From assembly GCF_026213295.1 (NCBI RefSeq), contig NC_079432.1, positions 15,372,761-15,436,760 on the forward strand: a DNA stretch of 64,000 bases. Direction: 5' to 3'. Position numbers and translations under genes: made by a program. Positions within the stretch are counted from its first letter, which is position 1; each line of letters opens with the position of its first letter. The DNA is from Gadus chalcogrammus (Eukaryota; Chordata; Actinopteri; Gadiformes; Gadidae). This document shows, in pieces, positions 1 to 47,549 of this stretch. The notes beneath the pieces were generated by a model. That model was not told the origin of the DNA and made no database searches. It saw nothing but the letters and a program-made list of their open reading frames with translations.

Positions 1-666
1 CGGGTTACAATCATCGACCATCATGTATAGATCATTGATCATCATCATACTGCATCATTATCAGGAGACAAACTATTATGACATTCAGGGTACATACGCT
101 TTCTTTTTTGGCAGTTTTTGGCATTCATAACGCATGATTTTCTCTATTATAAAGCAAACTAGGCTTCTCCGAGACAGATTTGATTGTTTGGCCTTGTGTT
201 CACAAAATAACCATTTCTAATCTCCCCGCCGATATAAATGGATGGGATCGTGACTGAAGGAGGCGTTTCCATGGTTACGAGCCGGAACTCTTACAGAGTG
301 AGAGGTGCTTGCAGCATCTGCCCCCGGAAACACTGATTGGTCAAAAGGTTACCGGAGGACGTGGGAGGAAGTGACACGCCCCATTGACAGACTTCAGATG
401 TGTTCAGAGGCGTGATGGAGAGACCACCGTGAATGGCCAAACATTCTCCATTATTTTTTATTGTCCTCAAATGGTATTTTACTGTCACGAAATTAAGATA
501 TCGAAAATAAGATATATCATATTGTACTACATTTCTAACGATGGGAAAAATAATATTAATATTATTATATATTAAAATTCTCAACATTCGAAACCTCAGA
601 GAAATTGAAGCTGGTATAAGTCAGTGTCCTGACCCTCAGTATGACAGTTAGGTACGTTCTACGCAC
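1..666. other. cdc42bpb intron, left edge
   Basis: AT-rich intron continuing beyond the window. I see no further coding exon and no recognised repeat here; short open frames in this stretch have no protein-like features. Confidence 0.5.
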
Positions 667-15272
<14,606 letters not shown>

Positions 15273-16183
15273 TTTCGGGCAATTTCTCACTTGTCTCGGC
15301 TGACAACCACTCCCTTCTTCGCGCAGCGAAACCCCTTCCCGACTCAGGGACCGGAGAATGTCAAGAACCCAGCCCCTTTTTTCCCTGAACGCTGCCTCAA
15401 CTAGTTGTGGATGTCGGCTCGGGATCCGACTCCCAACTTGCTATAAAGGCTAGCAGCACGGCTAGCTGGTGTTCACCTTAAATCATAATCCCGGCATGAT
15501 GTCGAGCGCCTCTGAATCCGCCTAGTAGTCGGGTTTCTGTGTAGCCGCCGTTCGGAGTTATCCAGCCTCGAGGCTTTAGGAATCTAACATTTGCTTTAAT
15601 CCCGGTAAATCTGTACTTTCCGTTTAGGGAATACGGGATGTCAGGCGAGTCCGCCGTCGAGTCTCTACTGGGCTGCTCGGCGACCGTCCGTTCCTCTTCT
15701 TATCAGCTCGGGAGCATTTCCACAACGTGTCGTCACGTCGTGGAATCGGAGGAGTACATCCACACTAAATCTTAACGTGCATGTATTCCTGGAAATGTGG
15801 CCCTTTTTGATGGCTTCCACATCGGTTGCCGGTGTGGCTCGGCAGGCAGCGGAATATGGCTGAGGTTCTCCCCAGCGAGCTCCCACTACCGCAAGCGTCC
15901 GCAGTAAAGGATGACTTCCGGTCTCATTTCCAAAAGTAAAAGTCCAAAGTATTTTCCTAGTTTTCAGGGAAGTAATAAAAAATAATGTTTGTTTGCTATC
16001 TAAAATCTTGCCATCTATCTACATTTTAAAAAGTTAATGCATAAATATATGATATCATTCTTTAGCTCTGAAGATACATGATTATACACCAAGATGATCT
16101 CCTTGTCATATGGGGTGTACAGCACTTTTAACAAGATTCACATTATATACTTTTTGGTTTTATTTATAATATATAGGCTAACT

Positions 16184-17610
16184 CAGTGGCGGACTCAGGG
16201 AGGGGGCCCCCCCCTCGTGGCTCAATGGTTGAAAAAGCGTGCTAAAGTGCCCTTCAAGAATGTCGAAAACGAGAGGAAAATTCAATGACGTGCCTTAGTG
16301 AGTGCCCTTATAGTCCCCTTCTTCCCGTCTGATGCCCTTTTAGTGCCCCCTTTTGTACCCTGATAGGGCCCTTCTGCCCGTCTAGTGCCCTGATAGTCCC
16401 CTTCTGCCCGTCTGGTCCTTCCAGTGCCCTGATAGTCCCCTTCTGCCCGTCTGGTGCCCTTCTAGTACCCTGATAGTGCCCTTCTGCCCGTCTGGTCCTT
16501 CTAGTGCCCTTCCAGTGCCCTTCCAGTGCCCTTCTAGTGCCCTGATAGTGCCCTTCTGCTCTTCTGGTCCATATAGTGCCCTTCTAGTGCTCTTCCGCCC
16601 GTCTGGTGCCCTTCTACTGCCCTTCTCCCCATCTGGTGCCCCCATGGTAGAAAAAGTGTGCTAAAGTGCCCTATATGGTGGTGAAAATTAGAGAAAGTGC
16701 CTTATTGGCTGCCCTTTACACGTGAACAAAAATGAATGAGTGCCCTATAGGTTGCCCCTGATGATGATGATGTGCCTTCTGGAGCAAGAATATGGCAAAC
16801 CGAAAAAAACATGTTGTGGTTAGCTATTGAGGTGCAGACGTTCCTCTCTTTGGTAGCTGACGAACGGGGAATGCGAGGCGTTGCTTTCATGTGGCGTCGC
16901 CATGACAAACAGCTACATCGAGTGGTACTTAAATCTCCACTGGACAACGAAGCAAAAAGCGGATTAAGAGTATGTCAGTACCCATAGTGGAAAACCGCAA
17001 TTAGATGCCAAGTTAGAAAAACTTAATATTTTCAGTTTGCATAATCCGTTTAAAATGTATATACATTTTTTGAGCGTTCAAGATCATTCAAGTGTAGGTC
17101 ATTTCATGCAAGAGAGACGATAATGGTCAGCTATCACCTCAACATGAAGGAAAACTTCCTTAAATGTCTAATTTGTACTTAAATTTTAGTAAAGATGAAA
17201 GCAGTAAGGCATCCTCCTTTCTTTGGCTAAAATGTGAAAGTGCACAATGATGTGAAGAACTAATTTTGGTGTTTATAAAGTCACTAGAATGAGGGGAAAC
17301 AGTGTCTTTGAAGCAATTTTTTTTCTGGGGGAGGACCCCAGACCCCCCGTTTAAATTATGATCCCAACTATTATTTTAAGTGCTACATGGAGATGTAACA
17401 AGTGCCCCGAATGGGACCTTCAAGGCAGCGCTTGCTAATGTTAGGGGATAGGACCTTCCAGGCAGCGCTGCCTTTAAGGCTCCGTTGGGGGAGCAAAACA
17501 CCATCAAGTTAGAAAAGCCACTGTGTCCGCTGGTGGGGCCCCATTTTGTCCAGAATGTGCCCTTTTTATTTTTTCGCCCCTGCCCTTCAAACAGTCTGAG
17601 TCCGCCACTG
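16184..17610. mobile_element. Non-autonomous hAT element, 1.4 kb, perfect TSD
   Basis: The ends are cagtggcggactcag and ctgagtccgccactg, exact inverted copies, flanked by identical 8-bp duplications ggctaact at 16176-16183 and 17611-17618. Inside lie a run of gtgcccttctgcccgtctgg repeats (16310-16645) and a plus-strand remnant frame at 16772-16987 with the segment EVQTFLSLVADER, which resembles the Myb/SANT-like domains found in many fish transposon-related proteins. No full transposase is present. Confidence 0.9.
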
Positions 17611-17734
17611 GGCTAACTGATATATAAACCAGATCAGTAAAAAGTTATCCAACCTATGCAATTTAATTAAACGTTTGAAACGTTTGGGGAGATATGATTT
17701 CATTACTTTATCACCGAAGCGACATTCATTAGGT

Positions 17735-17860
17735 CTCTCGATTGTTTGCTATCCTTGCTCCACGATGGTGGGACGTGATCCCCACTGACATCAGGAAAAC
17801 AGAAACCCCACACACATTTTATGTCATAGACCGAAAACTCATCTGTTGGGACATGCAATC
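17735..17860 (+). mobile_element. Possible LINE ORF2 C-terminal remnant
   Basis: The plus-strand frame reads LAPRWWDVIPTDIR followed by HTF, resembling the C-terminal end of CR1/Rex-type LINE proteins. It is too short to classify further, and neither boundary is visible. Confidence 0.35.
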
Positions 17861-18284
17861 TTCCATCTTGGCCCAGGAAAAGTTAATATATAACTTCGTA
17901 ATTTACTCCCAGGATTCTGCCATTTCTGGGTTGTATTTTCATGGTTGAATGCGCTCATTGAAATTCACTTTGGATAAACGTCCCAGCTTGATATCTTATA
18001 AGAAGCAGCATCCATAATATTAGACAACAATGATATCTTCCTACACTTTTTTCAAAGATTCAGTTTGAGACCAAACACAACAACCTGAGTAGCCCTCCAA
18101 ACTAGATTAGAGGGCTACTAGATTAGAATGTTACATAAAGGTTTTATCTACAAATGTGTCATTGTTGAAACAAATCTGCTTCCACTGCTTCTACAAAAAA
18201 GATAGGGGAGAAAACCTGAACTGAACTTTTACTTTGAAATACCAATCACTGAAGGAATAGTAATTAGCACTAGCTCCAACTAAC

Positions 18285-18478
18285 CTGACACGCCTGTCTC
18301 TCCCTGGCTCTGGAATGAGAGGGTTGGCCAGGGAGTAGCTCCCGCCTCCCACACCGGAAACGCCTGGGATATAGGACGTCACGGCGTGATTGACAGGCAC
18401 TAGGAACAGGGTGGTGTTGACCTCACCACCAGTATAATCAGCGGATCCGTGAAGAAATCTTTTGTCATCCGTCTCCAT
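18285..18478 (-). other. Orphan open frame ending in a good splice donor
   Basis: The minus-strand frame begins METDDKRFLHGSADYTGG and runs 64 codons to GTCAG followed by the donor gttagt. It could be a lone first coding exon of an unidentified gene, but I found no partner exon and do not recognise the peptide. It may be chance. Confidence 0.2.
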
Positions 18479-18824
18479 TGCAGTATAACGAGACACTTCA
18501 ACAACACAACGTCATGTAACACCCTCCCCTAAATTTATGTAAAACCATTAATGTTATTGAAATGATCAAATCAAATTTTATTTAAAGATTTAATTTGGCA
18601 ATTGGAATGATGTGTGAACTATGATTTGTAATCCAACAAATAAGAAAGACAATTATTAGAATATATTTTTTTGAATTGTTGTCACAACTTCACTCTGTCG
18701 GATTAGTTCCTGAGGAGGGTGGAGCCTGTGGGTGAAGCAAGCAGGGTTTGGTTTGGGAGTGGTTGGTTTGTTGTGGTGCAGCAGAAATATGAAGAACATG
18801 TTTACAAAAGTCAGACATAACAAG

Positions 18825-19367
<543 letters not shown>

Positions 19368-19389
19368 TCTGACATTGGCTCCGCTACAA

Positions 19390-19640
19390 AAAGGTAGAGG
19401 TAGGTAGAGGAGGTGGTGGAGGACGAGGTTGACGGGACAATGAGAAGTAGGGGGCGGTGGAGGAGAGGAGGTTGAGAGGGAGGAGGAGCAGCTGGTGGAG
19501 GAGGACGAGGTGGTGGTTGACGAGGACGAGGAGGTGGAGAGTGAGGAAGAGGAGGAGGGGGGGTGGTGGTTGAAGAGGACGAGGAGGTGTTGGGAGGTGG
19601 AGGTTCAGGAGGAGGAGGGGGAGGTGGGTTTGTGAAGACA
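19390..19640. repeat. Purine-rich GGA/GGT low-complexity tract
   Basis: About 250 bp of gaggtggtggaggacgagg-like sequence, almost pure purine with T on the plus strand, directly after the CTGT array. Confidence 0.75.
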
Positions 19641-19886
19641 TGATCTGCATTGACATGCCCACACTATGTCCGGATTGCAAAGAGTGTGTGGGTATGTGTT
19701 GATGTTGGGTGATATGGTCATATATATATTAGGGTGGGGTCTGCAGTATTATATAAGGGATGTATTGTATTAATCCCAGCCAGGAAATCTGAGTAAATAG
19801 ATAGGGTGAGGCATATAGTGTTCGCCTGTATTATATATAGGTTGATGTCTATAGTGTTAACTGTATTATATTTAGGATGAGGTATG

Positions 19887-20060
<174 letters not shown>

Positions 20061-20378
20061 GCTGCCATACTAAAAAAAACTGACAGTTGTCTTACAGTTT
20101 GGCTCAAAACCACAGACCAACCATTGCCGCCACCTAGTGGCGAAAGAAATTAAATGAAGTTTAACCATTTAATAAAATGTTTTTCTACCTTTGGTGCTTT
20201 TCTGAATCATGAATGTATTCCTTAACCCCAAACCGGCAAAGAATCTGCATTATTATTGGATAATGTGTGATCGATGTGTGATGATGTGTGAAATTAAAGT
20301 TTTAAAGTATTGTCCTTTATACATTTTCACTTGGATCTTACGTACTATTTAGATTTATGGTATATCAGACCAATGCAG

Positions 20379-20841
20379 CAGTGGCGCCCCCTAGGGTTGG
20401 CCCGGCAGAGCGGCACCCTCATTCAATGGCTGGACGCCTCCCTCACCCCTGCTGCTGAGGCTTAATTTGCTTCATTCTTATATTTAACATTATATATTAT
20501 TCATTTAAATCAATAATTTTCATTTTCCTAGGGTGTGGATTCCTTGTTGGACAAAATTAACTCATTCATAGCCAGCCAGCCCCAGGAAATGTAATGTTCC
20601 CTACAATCAGTCATTTAAATGAAAGCTGAATATTTGTCTTTTTAAGGAAAAGGACAGCCTACTTGAAGAACAAGGAATAGCCTAACGCATGTATAATATA
20701 GATACATAACAAAGGATTGTTGTGGAACTCAGCCGAAAGGTTCATGGTTTGAACCCCCAATGTCAACACTCTACCTGTTTCATTCCTTACCATAGTTTTA
20801 CTTACTTACCACCGCTATTAAAAATGTCTGGGGCGCCACTG
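20379..20841. mobile_element. hAT-like MITE carrying a SINE-like piece
   Basis: Inverted ends cagtggcgcccc and ggggcgccactg. The flanks caatgcag and caatgagg match at 6 of 8 bases, an eroded duplication. Near its right end (20720-20800) is a tRNA-like B-box segment, tggtttgaaccccc, from a SINE family also seen at 21115 and 32225. Confidence 0.7.
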
Positions 20842-21109
20842 CAATGAGGAAGTTAAACACATTAAAGATAAGCACCTTTCTGTAAGGTCATAGGCATTAG
20901 TCATTAACACTTAAAACTGGTTTCCAGAAATGGGAGGTTTGATCAAGTTAAATGAGGAAAGGTTGTTCGATATGAAGTAACCTGTATCCATTTGAGGGTG
21001 TTTTTGACAGTTGACTGTGTGTAATATTGTTAAAACGTATCTTACTTACTTAATTCCTAAGTTGCTGTGAATATCCGTTTGTGCTTTGGGTTAGAGGTTG
21101 AAAACCACT

Positions 21110-21265
21110 TGTTGCCAGGGTTTTCCTCCCAGTCGAAAGGTTGGATCCCCAATGTCAACCTGTTTCATTCTTGAGCAAGATGCCCCCATACCCTCTCTGC
21201 TCATGGATTGTGTGTATCTGAACTCACTGTAAGTCGTTTTCATAGAAGTCTCTGCCTAATAATTA
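21110..21265 (+). mobile_element. tRNA-derived SINE 3' fragment
   Basis: A B-box-like aggttggatcccc is followed by cttgagcaagatgccccc and the tail aactcactgtaagtcgtttt, a layout common in fish tRNA-SINEs. The A box and 5' end are not visible. Confidence 0.6.
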
Positions 21266-22205
21266 AATACTAAATATTGTTATGTTTTCCAGATAGTTGC
21301 TTTAATGTGTTGGTTTATGCGCTACATTACATTTCAAGCCTCATATCTTAGAGGTCAGGGGTCATGAGGGAGTCATGCCAGTAGAGAACTGTGTCAACGC
21401 CTATTAGCTGAACCGATGACTGTATTGGCTTACTGGACGTGTTCTGCTTCCCAGGGTTGTCTGAACCACACAATACTCTTTGCTTCTGGTTCTCAGGCTG
21501 GTGCCCTTCCTCTGAGAATGTTAAACAGACCCTCTGTCTACACTTATTGTTCCGAACGGGGTCGCCCCATGTGCAGCTCAAACCTTAAACACAATGCTGA
21601 ATGTTCCCTGACATCGGCAGCCGCATGCAGAACGTAATAACAATCCTATTGTATATTGATCGTGCACTAATTATTATGCATTATCATGCATTATCGCTCA
21701 CCATTTGTTTATTTGTAGCCTAACAGTAAAGTCGAGTTCAGCCTATATGCAGGCAGGACAAGTGTGCGAAATACGGAGTCCGGGGGGGCTCGACCCCCCC
21801 GATTTACCAATGAAACCCTCTAAAAGCCTCAAAATCAACATTTGAGGGGGTCTCAAATTTTGTCAAAAGAGAGCGCACCTGCCGTGGTAATGTTTGGCTT
21901 GTTGTGTAAAATGTTGTCAGCATCCGCCGTGGTTGGACGAATGTGCTTTGTGTATGTGTTCAATGATGTATCTGTCTGATTGTATTTGGATGGATGGTTA
22001 AATAATGTCACACGATCGGTCATACTGCAGGCTTTCATTCGCAAGTGCACTGATTGCGTGCCAGTCTCCGATAGGCTATACCTGGCATTTATTCAGTTGT
22101 TGATTGCTCTTCTAAGTGCGCCATATTGGTGCCAATTATTGCTGTGTTTGCATTGTAATGCACAACTTTGCCTCTCCTTGTTATAAAACATTGTGCATCC
22201 AAACA

Positions 22206-22265
22206 ACTTTAGCCAATGCAGCCTCCTATGTCAGTACTTACGTAGGAGGCTGCATTGGCTAAAGT
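22206..22265. repeat. 60-bp near-perfect hairpin
   Basis: The arms begin actttagccaatgcagcctc; about 25-27 bp pair with one mismatch around a loop of a few bases. No coding context. Confidence 0.85.
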
Positions 22266-22902
22266 GTTGCTTCACGAATAGGGTGGGTGGAATCCCGTCA
22301 CCCACGACGACCGGGCTGGGAGAGCCCTGAATGACTGGAGAAGCAGGCTATTTAAGCCCTGCTTCTCCACCTGTTCCTCAGGTGCTCTGCATCTCCTTAA
22401 TTGGCCCGGGCCAGGTTGCCATAAATATATATATTTAGTTATTTTAAATAAAGCACTTTAATGCTTATTTTTGGGACTTTTGGGAACTATATGTACTTAT
22501 TAGTGGGGTTCTAAGAGGGTCTGTGCAGTGATAGAAGATAGAAGATACTCAGACTGGGGAGGGAATATTTTAAAGAGGGGTGTACAGGTAGAGAGACGGG
22601 CTATAATATATTATAATATAAATAAAATTGTCTTTTAATACACTTTGCCTGATGTGTGTGCATTGTTACGGCCTCTTTGTATGCTTGAAACATTTTACGT
22701 AATTTGAATTTTTGCGATCGCCTTCTACAAGTACCAGAATCCTGCTGTTACTAAAGACTGGTCTAGAACTTTGGCAAGGGGACTTGAATCCAAATACAAC
22801 CTTTTCCTCCTTTCCTAAATTCTCTGCCTATGACCTGCTGGTCAGATGTCCTCTTCCTCTTAACATATTTAAGGATGCTAATCTCTGTATGAACATTATT
22901 AA

Positions 22903-25015
22903 TTAATCCTTATCCTCATCCTCATCCTTCCACTTATCTGGGGTCGGGTCGCGGGGGCAGCAGCTCAAGAAGGGTGCCAAAGACTTCCCTTTCCCGGGCC
23001 ACATTGATCAGCTCTGACGGGGGGATCCCAAGGCATTCCCAGGCCAGTGTTGAGATATAATCTCTTCCCCGAGGTCTCCTCCCAACTGGACGTGCCTGGA
23101 ACACCTCCAAAGGGAGGCGCTCAGTTGCATCCTTACCAGATGCCCGAACAACCTCTATTGACTCACTTCTAAGTAAAGGAGCAGCGGCTCTAATCCGAGG
23201 TTCCTCATGGACGGCTGAGCTTCTCACCCTTTTCCTAAGGGAGACGCCAGCCACTCTCCTGAGAAGACCCATCTTGGCCGCTTGTAGCCGCGATCTCTTC
23301 CTTTCGGACATCACCCATCCCTCATGACCATAGGTGAGATTAGGAACGTAATTGACACACACTCTCTGGTCCCCCTTTTTGAACAGAGGAACCACCACGC
23401 CGGTTTGCCACTCCTTTGGCACTGTACCAGACTCCCACGCAATGTTGAAAAGGCGTGTCAACCAAGACAGACCCTCAACACACAGAGCTTTCAGCATTTC
23501 TGGCTGGATCTCATCAATCCCTGGGGTTTGCCACTGTGGAGACGTTTGACCTCCTCCGTGACCTCCACCGGGGAAATTGACGGGTGACCTCCACCCATCA
23601 ACCTCAAGCTCTGCCACCATCATAGAGGGTGTTAGTCGGATTCAGGAGTTCCTTAAAGTGTTCCTTCCAACATTTGACTACCTCCTCAGTTGAGGTCAAC
23701 AAAGTCCCATCCCTGTACACAGCTTGGATGGTTCCCTGTTTCCCCCTCCTGGTGCGGGTTTCTTCAAGAAACACTCTGGTGCCGACCAAAAGTCCTTCTC
23801 CATCTCCTCTCTGAACTTCTACCACACCCGCTTTTTAGCCTCAAACACGGCAGCAGCTGCAGCCCTTCGAGCCTGTCGATACCCTGCAACGGCCTCCTTC
23901 TTCCGTTGTACGGGTTCCGTGACCATCGTGTCCACCACAGGGTCCGAGGGTTAACGCCCCTTGAGGCACCGTAGACCTTGAGGCCACAGCTCACCGCCGC
24001 AGTTTCAGCAATGGAGGCTTTGAACACCGCCCACTCCGGCTCAATGCCCCCAACCTCAACAGGAATGCCAGAAAAGCTCAGCTGGAGGTGTGAGTTGAAG
24101 ATCCCTAGGACAGGGGCCTCCTCCAGACATTCCCAATTCACCCGCACTACCTATTGCAGCTTACCAGGTCTGTCCAGAATCTCATTCCCTGATCCAACTC
24201 ACCACCAGATGGTGGTCGGTCGACAGTTCTGCCCATCTCTTCACCCGAGTGTGCGGCCTCAGATTGGATGACACGATCACGAAATCGATCATCAATCTTC
24301 GGCCTAGGGTACTCTGGTAACAGGTACACTTATGAGGACCCATATGTTCGAACATGGTGTTTGTTATGGACAATCCATGACAAGCGCAGAAGTCCAATAA
24401 CAAACAACCGCTCGGGTTTAGATCAGTTCCTCCCCACCACGCCTCTCCAGGTGTCTCCATCGCTGCCCACGTGGGGTTGAAGTCTCCCAGCAGAACTACG
24501 GAGTCCCCTACTGTAGCCCCATACAGGACTCTATCCAGGGTCTCCGAGAAGGCTTAGTACTCTGAACTGCTTATCAGTGCATACGCACAAACAACAGTCA
24601 GAGTTTTCCCCCCCACCACCCTTAGGCGTAGGGAGGCGACCCTCTCGTCAACCGGGGTAAACTCAAACACCGCGGAGCTCTGCCAGGGATTTATCCGCAC
24701 ACCCGCCCGGCGCCTCAAGCTCTTCAACTCCAGAGAAGAATAGAGTCAAACCCTTATCCAGGAGTACGGTGCAGTGCTGAGACTGTGCGTAGAGGTAAGC
24801 CCCACCAGATCTAATTGGTAGTGCTCCACCTCCCTCACAAGCTCCGGTTCCTTGCCCCACAGTGAGGTGACGTTCAGCGTCCCCAGAGCCAGCTTCTGCC
24901 GCCCGGGTCTGGTCCGTTGAGACCCCTGACCTTCACCGCCACCCATGTGGCAGTGCACCCGACCCCAGCGGGTCTTCCTGAAGGTGGTGAGCCCACAGAT
25001 ATCACGATATGGTGA
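22903..25015 (-). mobile_element. Non-LTR retrotransposon (LINE), degenerate, internally deleted
   Basis: Minus-strand frames give, in order, an apurinic-type endonuclease (LGTLNVTSLWGKEPELV, then FCACHGLSITNTMFEH, then STDHHLVVSW), a linker region, and the start of the reverse transcriptase (MLKALCVEGLSWLTRLFN, VPKEWQTGVVVPLFKKGDQ). At about 23341 the RT frame jumps from RVCVNY straight to LTYGHEGWVM, so the catalytic palm with its Asp-Asp motif is missing. Several frameshifts break the rest. The 3' end has a ggatgaggatgagga tail. It is a dead copy; the clade is not resolved. Confidence 0.88.
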
Positions 25016-25737
25016 TGGTTCCAGGAAAGCTATTTTGATTAATGTTACCATTAAATCGCTTATAGACCCGAAGCTATGGCTCATACACACACAATCCTGG
25101 TCGATTATCATCTATGATGGCATATACTGTAGTTAGTCAGGTCAACTACATTTTCGATCAATCCGGAATCCAGCAAACAATAAGCAATTTTATGAAATGC
25201 AGTATCCTTTTCTCAAACTACTTAGGTTGTTCATGTCTGCCATCCTGTAGACATCGCCTCAAGAGTCACACGTCACAAGAGTGGCCCCCTCTCTGAAAAC
25301 CCATACCAGGGACTTGGCTGTAGTCAAGTCTACAGGTAAACAGCTGAGCAAGCTCCCCTGAACAGTCTGGCCAGATTGGGCCGGATTGGTTGGGAAATCT
25401 GGCCCAATATAGGGCAATGCTGCCCCTGGCCTGACAGCGTTTATGAATCTCACTATGGCCACGCCAAGACCCGCCCTACTCTGGCTGTGATTGGCCGGGT
25501 TGCATCCAACTCAACTGGACCCTTTAGAACTCTACGGTACCCTCGCTGTGAACATTCGAGAGCAAAATAATAAAAATCACAACCTAACCCTAACCATAGC
25601 AGCTAATATCAAGGTATAGTAAAAGCGTGATAGTCGAATCAATCAGACCAGGCCTATTGAACTAGTGGCCCATAGGTTGAATACGGCCCTTCTTAATTTT
25701 TGTCTGGCCCCGTGAGGTTTCCTGCAAACCAAAACAT

Positions 25738-26465
25738 CTAGATTCAAGATTCAAGATGCTTTATTTATCCCGAGGGAAATTATTGTGCAACAGTTACAAT
25801 ACAAAGGTGGGAAAGTAATACAGGGTTAGAGTCAAAATAGATAAAATAGATGGAACTAAAATAATTACAAACTAAATAAGTTAAAAGGAGCGATTAGATA
25901 AAAGTGGTATTAGTGGTAAAAGTGGTCAAGTGATAAATAAATATTATAGCAGCAATTGTTGGCAGCATAAATTAACTAAAGTGATTTAATAAATAAATTG
26001 GGTAAAAATAATTAAATAAATAAATAAAGTGACATTGGTCTCAGGGCATAGTGTCTCCACGGTCCCTTCTGCAGCCGGAGGTAGATTCAAACAGTCTATG
26101 CCCCGTGCCCACTACATGCGTCTGTCGACTGATCCCCATTGAGTTGGAGCCGTCGGCTCAGTCATGGACGCCCCGTGCCCACTACCTCCTTCAGTCAACG
26201 GAGGTGGGAAGGCGTTGCTGACTGATGGCCACAGGAAGAAAAGACTTCCTCTGGCGTTCTGTGTTACACCGGGGGAGGATGAGTCTGTTGCTGAAGGTGC
26301 TTCTGCTCGAGGTCAGCACCTGGTGGAGAGGGTGAGCATTGTTGTCCAGGATATTGTGCAGTATACACAGCATCCTCCTCTCAGACACCACCACCAAAGA
26401 GTCCAGCTGGACCCCCAGGATGGAGCCAGCCAGTTCTCTTGGCCTCTCCCATTGCTTCTTCAATG
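25738..26465 (-). mobile_element. 3' end of a second LINE
   Basis: The minus-strand frame ends NRLILPRCNTERQRKSFLP, the usual C-terminus of CR1/Rex-type LINE ORF2, followed by about 450 bp of AT-rich 3' UTR. It ends in tandem tcttgaatcttgaatc repeats, a typical tail. It is 5'-truncated at the (AC)n tract. Confidence 0.7.
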
Positions 26466-26541
26466 ATCAGAGATCTCGTGGGAACTGTTTTCTCCTCACC
26501 CCCCCCCCACACACACACGGATGGACACGTACAAACAGACA

Positions 26542-40428
<13,887 letters not shown>

Positions 40429-41421
40429 CCATGACAACCAACATAGCAAACCCTAACATTCTGCACTTAAACAACTTCTACGCTGTGTATCTTTAAGTGT
40501 TTCTTTCCTCCGTTGGGGTTGACAGCTGACGAATAGGGAAGTGCAACTAAGTGCTAAGTGATTATCACTCACGTGCTGACAGCTTCCTTCCCGGAAATTC
40601 TGTTGATATTTAAATGTTGGTGTTTGTTTCCTCTGTTTGGGTGGACCACTAATGAATAGGAAGTGTGCCAATGCGCTACACGATCATCATTCACGTGCTG
40701 ACAGCCCTTTCGAATAAGTGCTACGGCATTTTAAAGATTGCGTGTTGTGCATGTAGCTGTATTCTGTGTTCACTATTTACTCCCTGGTCACCTAGCACGT
40801 TCTAACTTCATTCACTGCAAAAATCACGCGTCAAAGATTTTTAGACTTACATTTTTAATTAGTATTTGGAGCACAATATACAGTTCGAGTTGGAACACCT
40901 TGACTATAGTATTGGCAGCCAGGATCATTTGGGTTCATCTGGATTTCGTTATTCATATCCAGACACTGGCAGTGATCAGTAATGTCACAACGGTCAACAT
41001 TCTTTTACACTCACCACAGCGCCCCCGCTTTAAAGGGCAAGTCTGCATTAGAGGCACAGTATTTATATCACAGGATCTCACAAGTTAAAGTGGTATTTCA
41101 TCTCTGAATTATGGCTGTGATATGTAGCTCATTGCAGACTTTGATGTGTAGTGAGTTATATTATCTTTAAATGATGTGTTATTTAGAACAGCTGCGTTTT
41201 AAAGTATGTGATTGCAATGGTTGTAATGTGTTTTGTTGTGCCGTAAGGGTGGGTAATGAATGGACTATTCAAGCCTGGCTTTTGTCAGGGTTTGGTCAAA
41301 GAGGTAGGATGAGGCTAGAGGACAGTGTTTTGGGTAGCTATGCCCAGTGTTACAGGCTTGTATCATAGTCATGTTTGTATTGCTATTGTGTTGGTCTTCA
41401 TGTACAATGTATGTGAGATAA

Positions 41422-41427
41422 AATAAA
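41422..41427 (+). terminator. Likely exoc3l4 polyadenylation signal
   Basis: AATAAA in an A-rich context about 1 kb after the stop codon. The 3' UTR would run from 40429 to about 41445. Confidence 0.6.
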
Positions 41428-41648
41428 ACATAAAACCTTGATGGACTGCCTGACTACGGTACCCTACGACAGCTTTATATTTATACATACAGTATACCAT
41501 TAACCTGTACCTGAATTCAGTCAGGATGAAATCGTTAATAGCCGACCATGTGTGTGAAGTGCTTCAAATAGGAACACCAATTCGTAACCTGTTGATTCAA
41601 AACGTTATTTAATCATTGAAACCACCTTGATTTGAGTATGAAAAACAT

Positions 41649-41654
41649 TTTATT
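41649..41654 (-). terminator. Likely akt1 polyadenylation signal
   Basis: AATAAA on the minus strand, about 160 bp past the akt1 stop codon. Confidence 0.5.
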
Positions 41655-41814
41655 ACCAATATCAAACTGGACTGCCTAAACTTAAGTAGACCACGCCACA
41701 CGTACAGTAGGACCACACTACGATGAGAACAAAATCAAGCCTTGGCACAGATATGTGATGTCATCACCTCGCAGACACGTGATGTCATCACATTCGTGAC
41801 GGGAGCCTGTCGCG

Positions 41815-47549
<5,735 letters not shown>

